Program-made: the position numbers and the translations under genes
The notes under the pieces: generated by a model
Database searches by the model: none
What the model was told of the DNA's origin: nothing
Seen by the model: the letters and a program-made list of their open reading frames with translations, nothing else
Assembly: GCA_038501195.1 (NCBI GenBank)
Contig: JBBPUQ010000009.1
Location: 2,542,001 to 2,606,000 of the forward strand
Reading direction: 5' to 3'
Length of the DNA stretch: 64,000 bases
From: Nemania diffusa
Taxonomy: Eukaryota; Ascomycota; Sordariomycetes; Xylariales; Xylariaceae
Part shown: piece by piece, positions 60,263 to 64,000 of the stretch
Layout of the letters: each line of letters opens with the position of its first letter
How positions within the stretch are numbered: the stretch's first letter is position 1

Positions 60263-62382
60263 ATGGTATATGCAGGGAATGAATCAGATGAATACCTTCC
60301 AGATTCTGACGATTCGCACGATGAAGATGAGCGTCCTAACCGCTGGACTGGGCCTCCATCCACCTGGCAGCAGCTGAACAGCGCCGAAATCGACACGCTC
60401 ACCGCGCTCAACGAGATTCGCAACCGGGACCTGTCTGTTCATCTGTACAATGCGTTCGCGCTTAAGCGCAGACATGTGAAGAACAAGAAAAAGACGCGAG
60501 ATGTGGCGAAGACGGCACCTAGCCAGGTAATACATATTCACCGCCACTTGCTACCGTCACCCGATACTCACGAAGAACGTAGTGGATGCTAACTAGGAGC
60601 GACGAATAGGACGTTGATGCCGGGACGGGGCAATCGGTTCCAGAGGACAAATGGGTGCCTCCGAATGCATGGACGGCTTGGCCATTGCCTGCGAGCGTGG
60701 TGCCACAGCCCGATTTCATGAAGCCGATAGACGCTGCGGATGCCCATTCCACCTACAGAATGCAAGCGCAGCACACACTCAAGACTGAGCTAGAGGAGAC
60801 AATATCGGCTAGTATTTTGAGGTCGGCCAAAGAGAAGTTCCAGGCGAGACAAGCAGCACAACGGAAAGAGAATGAAGATGAATCAGGTCTTGAGAGTAGC
60901 GACGAGGGTGGCTCGGGTGCAGAGATGAGCTCGACGCCCCTAGGCGCTACATCGAAGTCTAGAGCTAGGACGGTCTCGAACTCCCGGAAGACCAACCACG
61001 AAAGCACGAGTGATCGTGAAATGATGGATGCTGACGATCCACCAGCCACAGCACCGTCTTCTTCTGGCCTACCCGATAGAGTCCGGCTACAAACCGTCGT
61101 TGCAACGGATGATGAGCTATCATATAATCTGTTGCGTCCTTCAGCGCAAGGGATCCTAGCACAACTGGACGCGGCATTGACCATCCTTCATCACGCTGAA
61201 GAGTCCAGAACCCGTTGCCCCTCTGAATCTGAAGTGTCTGACGCGTCATCTCACTCCCAATCCCGTTCGCGCTCACTTAGCAGAGGGCCTACAAACAGTC
61301 ACTCCCAATCACCAGAAGCTAGGCGCGAACGACCTCTTAACTCCACCACCACCCCTATAGCAGAGGAACCAGCGCCCTCAGAAACACCGGCAGTCATGAA
61401 GAAACTAGGACGTCCCAAAAAGGCTTATCCGCATCTCGATGGCGAGACGGAGAGGGCATACGCCGTCCGGATCGCGCGACTACGGAAGAAACCCATCCCA
61501 CGCTTCGTGGACGACGACGTCGAGCCCGCCTCAGATTCCACGCCAGCGCCGAACCTAACGGCTAAACACACCAACAGCAACAGTAGAGGTAAGCCCAAGA
61601 CACAAAAAGCGCGCCCGCAATCACGGCCGCGACAGAGAAGCCCAACCGCTTTGTCTGAGGTCGCCTCGGCTGGGGAACCCAAGGAGAAGATATTCCGGAA
61701 ACCGAGGATGGCGCGGGCCCGCTTGCGGGACTGGAGGGACATCCTCGGGGCCGCCGCCCTCGCCGGATTCCCCCCGGCGGCGCTCGATCGTGCCGCACGG
61801 CGCTGTGCCGACCTCTTTGGTCAGAGTTTTACGCTTCATACGCTGCAGGAAGGCCCTCTAGATCAGAACGCAGATAAGTATATGTGCTATAGACCAGGAA
61901 TGCCGATTCCTCGCCTTCTTGACGACTCAGAAGACGACGCCAACGAAGGGCCCTCCCGACCCGCGCCCCCCGAAGGCGAGCAACGAAGCCGCGGCCGTTC
62001 GGTCAACGTCGCCCCGCGCGGTAAGTCGCAGGCGAAGGCCGTGCCTCGCAGCGATGGGCTCTTCTGCATGGTCAGCGACTGTCCGCGGGCCGTGGAGCCG
62101 TTCACGCGCCGGCTGAACCTGCTGCGCCACCTCAGGCTCGTGCACATGTACGACGGCGACGAGCTGCCGGTCGAGGTCAATAGCGGGGACGAAATGCACG
62201 GCGCCGTGCACGTTGACGGGTTCTTGAGGCCGATTAAGATGCGCCCGGGGTGGCGGAGAGACGACGAGGCGAGGGAGAAGAAAAAGCCTAGGAAGCGCGT
62301 GCAGAAGGCGAGGGTGGAGGAGGTGGATGATACGAGGATGCAGGACGCGGATTCTGGCCCTGGGCGCGAGGTTTCTGACTGA
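60263..62382 (+). CDS. rrn9: RNA polymerase I initiation factor Rrn9-like, 678 aa
   Basis: Two exons, 60263-60526 and 60610-62382. The 83-bp intron runs GTAATA…AATAG with TGCTAAC; phases close to 679 codons. The N-terminal block RWTGPPSTWQQLNSAEIDTL continues to a conserved-looking DLSVHLYNAFALKRR. A long Ser/Pro/Arg-rich middle follows, including SRSRSLSRG. Residues of about 455-505 (DWRDILGAAALAGFPPAAL) match the feel of the Rrn9 domain of the Pol I upstream activation factor. Further on is a zinc-finger-like C-x4-C-x15-H-x4-H (from CMVSDC to HLRLVH). The tail is basic. The family call rests on eye recognition of these blocks. If correct, it acts at rDNA promoters. It sits next to NOP7, another ribosome-biogenesis gene, though they are separate genes on the same strand. 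Confidence 0.7.
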
Positions 62383-62499
62383 TTAATACTTGGATACTGA
62401 ATTATTACTATCTACTACCCGAATGCCTCGCTCACAGCCTCGAAACAAAGAGCAAAACTGTCAGATCAACTAGTACTTGGAATCATGATGCGCGAAGCC

Positions 62500-63410
62500 C
62501 TACGCTTTCTTAGCCGCAAACTGCCTCTCAACCTCGTCCGCAAAATCACCAATGGTATCAAACCTCCACTCAAACGCCGTGGAATCCCTATACGTCTCCA
62601 GCTTTCCCCCGACACCCTCATACCCCTCCTTATCCCCGCCGCGCGAGATCCACACACTCCTCAGCCCCATCTCCTTCGCCGGCACATGGTCGACCCCCAA
62701 ACTCCTCGCCACATGCAGCAGCTCCCCCTTCTCCCAGTCCACGCCCAGGTCCCGCTTCGCGTGGCCGAAGAGGTACTCGAAGTTGCGGCGCGCGGGCTTG
62801 TAGCTGCCGACGTCCTGCGCCGTGTACACGGCGTCGAAGCGCGCCGGCGCGAGCTGCCTGTCGACCGTCGCCGCCATGTTCGCCGAGTCGACGTTCGACA
62901 GGATCACGAGCTTGTAGTGCCGCCCCAGCTTCTGCAGCCCGGGCACCGTGTCCGGGAAGGCGAGCCAGGTCCCCACGGCGTTCCCGAAGGGCTCGCTGAT
63001 GCTGTCCGGTAGGGGCAGCCCGAGCTCGCGCGCGAGGTCGGAGAGGGACATCACGAGGAGCTCGTTGTATGGGATTGAGGGCGTGCGCGCTTCGTGCGAG
63101 GATGTGATCTCGCCTAGACGCTGCAGGGCGGCGGTTGGTGGCTCAGTTTTGAGGGGGTGGGAGGATGGGAGCTGGGAGATGAGGGGGTGAAGGGCGTTTT
63201 GGATGCCGGTTTCCCAGTCTATGAGGGTGCCGTAGCAGTCGAAGCTATACACATTGAGGAGAGAGGTTAGTGGAAAACTCCTTTTGTGGTATGGGCTTTG
63301 GGTGTGGGCATGAGCATGAGCACAGGCATGTGATATGAGCTGAATAGGGGGATAGGTTAGACGTACCTCAGAGCTTTAAAGCCCGTCAAGTCGGGATGTG
63401 AGGATGGCAT
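62500..63410 (-). CDS. HAD hydrolase, (S)-2-haloacid dehalogenase type II-like, 262 aa
   Basis: Two exons, 63410-63367 and 63244-62500. The 122-bp intron runs GTACGT…TATAG and joins FKALS|FDCYGTLIDWETG; phases close to 263 codons. The nucleophile motif D17-x-Y-G-T is the haloacid dehalogenase variant of HAD motif I. Motif II is LVILSNVDS. Motif III contains the Lys of YTAQDVGSYKPARRNFEY, and motif IV follows in a region with VDHVPAKEMGLRSVWISR. The C-terminus is …VERQFAAKKA. Family enzymes hydrolyse 2-haloacids through an Asp ester, but many fungal members have unknown substrates. The start at 63410 is chosen because it is the only ATG that supplies a spliced N-terminus in phase. Confidence 0.9.
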
Positions 63411-64000
63411 GTTGGGTAGTTTTCCTTCAGGATTTCTATTACTTTACCTTGGGTAGTTCTTGTAAGAAAGTGAACATATAATAGAACTATGATGCTTCAA
63501 ATCTTCAGCTTTTTCAGACTATTTATTTGAAAGATCCGTAACACAATGGCGAGTAACCTGTCTAGCTAACTTATCTGCAATCACCCGTCGCGGGGTTCCA
63601 GTACATTTTATACATGACTGACATCATCGCGTCGCCAATCGACTTACTGCAAGGGACTGCAGTACTCGGCCCTCTCCGCAGTACCTAGAGTCGCCCCCCG
63701 CGTAGCCAGCCCTATTCCCTGCGAAAGGGCGCGGTTGACAGGCAGGTAAGCATACCATTCCATACATACAGTATGCACCCCATGACTCAGCCTTTTCACC
63801 CATAGTTGTCATCTTAAAACACGGACCTTCATGTTCAGGAGATGCTCTCTGGCGGAGTTTTGTCCTTCATATTTCGGAGGCACCTAATCGTACTGTGGTA
63901 TCATTTGAACCGTACAAAATCTACAGGGGAGCCATTCTCTTGTTGCTTCGACCAAACGATTTCATGAGGTCCTCGAGAACTGACCTGCGAAACACCTTGA
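63411..64000. other. Intergenic, with a possible partial CDS at the right edge
   Basis: No complete gene. At the window edge, the minus strand from 64000 to 63921 is open for 25 codons and ends SFGRSNKRMAPL and TAG. It could be the C-terminal exon of a gene continuing beyond the window; at this length chance is quite possible. The 62-codon frame at 63624-63812 has no motif. Confidence 0.35.

Overview
The window is nuclear DNA from a filamentous ascomycete (Pezizomycotina, probably Sordariomycetes). Three things support this. The genes carry short spliceosomal introns, mostly 43-160 bp, with GT...AG borders and CTAAC-like branch sites. Several products belong to fungal families: Ppc89/Cep57-type spindle pole protein, BimC kinesin, Rrn9, Sam37 and a fungal NACHT protein. 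There is also a TIR transposon whose interior has been driven to extreme A+T in the manner of repeat-induced point mutation (RIP). I cannot name a genus. Exon borders were worked out by reading splice sites and reading phase; in every multi-exon model the phases close exactly.

Layout. 0-12 kb: a small unrecognised gene (-), a Cep57/Ppc89-like spindle pole body gene (-), a flavin-containing monooxygenase (+) and an extended SDR ketoreductase (+). 12-19 kb: PHAF1/UPF0183 (-) divergent from kinesin-5 BimC (+). 19-25 kb: an unrecognised 544-residue protein (+) convergent with mitochondrial isoleucyl-tRNA synthetase (-). 25.4-28.1 kb: a 2769-bp transposon with 186-bp TIRs flanked by TA, its body decayed to nearly pure A+T. 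28.4-29.5 kb: an unrecognised acidic basic-patch protein (+). 29.5-46.5 kb: a 17-kb stretch with no intact gene. It holds microsatellites, palindromes and one broken gene (42381-42954). 46.5-51.8 kb: Sam37/metaxin (+) and a NACHT NLR-like protein (-). 52.2-55.8 kb: an FAD hydroxylase (-) divergent from an anion:cation-symporter-type MFS permease (+). 55.9-63.4 kb: PIG-U (-), pescadillo/NOP7 (+), an Rrn9-like Pol I factor (+) and a type II haloacid dehalogenase-like HAD protein (-).

How the genes fit together. Most are housekeeping genes: mitosis, autophagy, mitochondrial translation and import, GPI anchoring, and ribosome biogenesis plus Pol I initiation. They show no operon-like logic. The one arrangement that looks functional is the hydroxylase/permease pair at 52.2-55.8 kb, whose starts are about 590 bp apart and divergent, as in fungal catabolic gene pairs. 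The NACHT gene next to them is a candidate allorecognition or immune receptor. I found no evidence of a wholly new multi-gene system. The most informative non-genic structures are the transposon, whose two TIRs differ only by same-strand C-to-T type changes, the pseudogene with three C-to-T type nonsense codons, and the palindromic TAGGTACCTA-type motif scattered through intergenic DNA.
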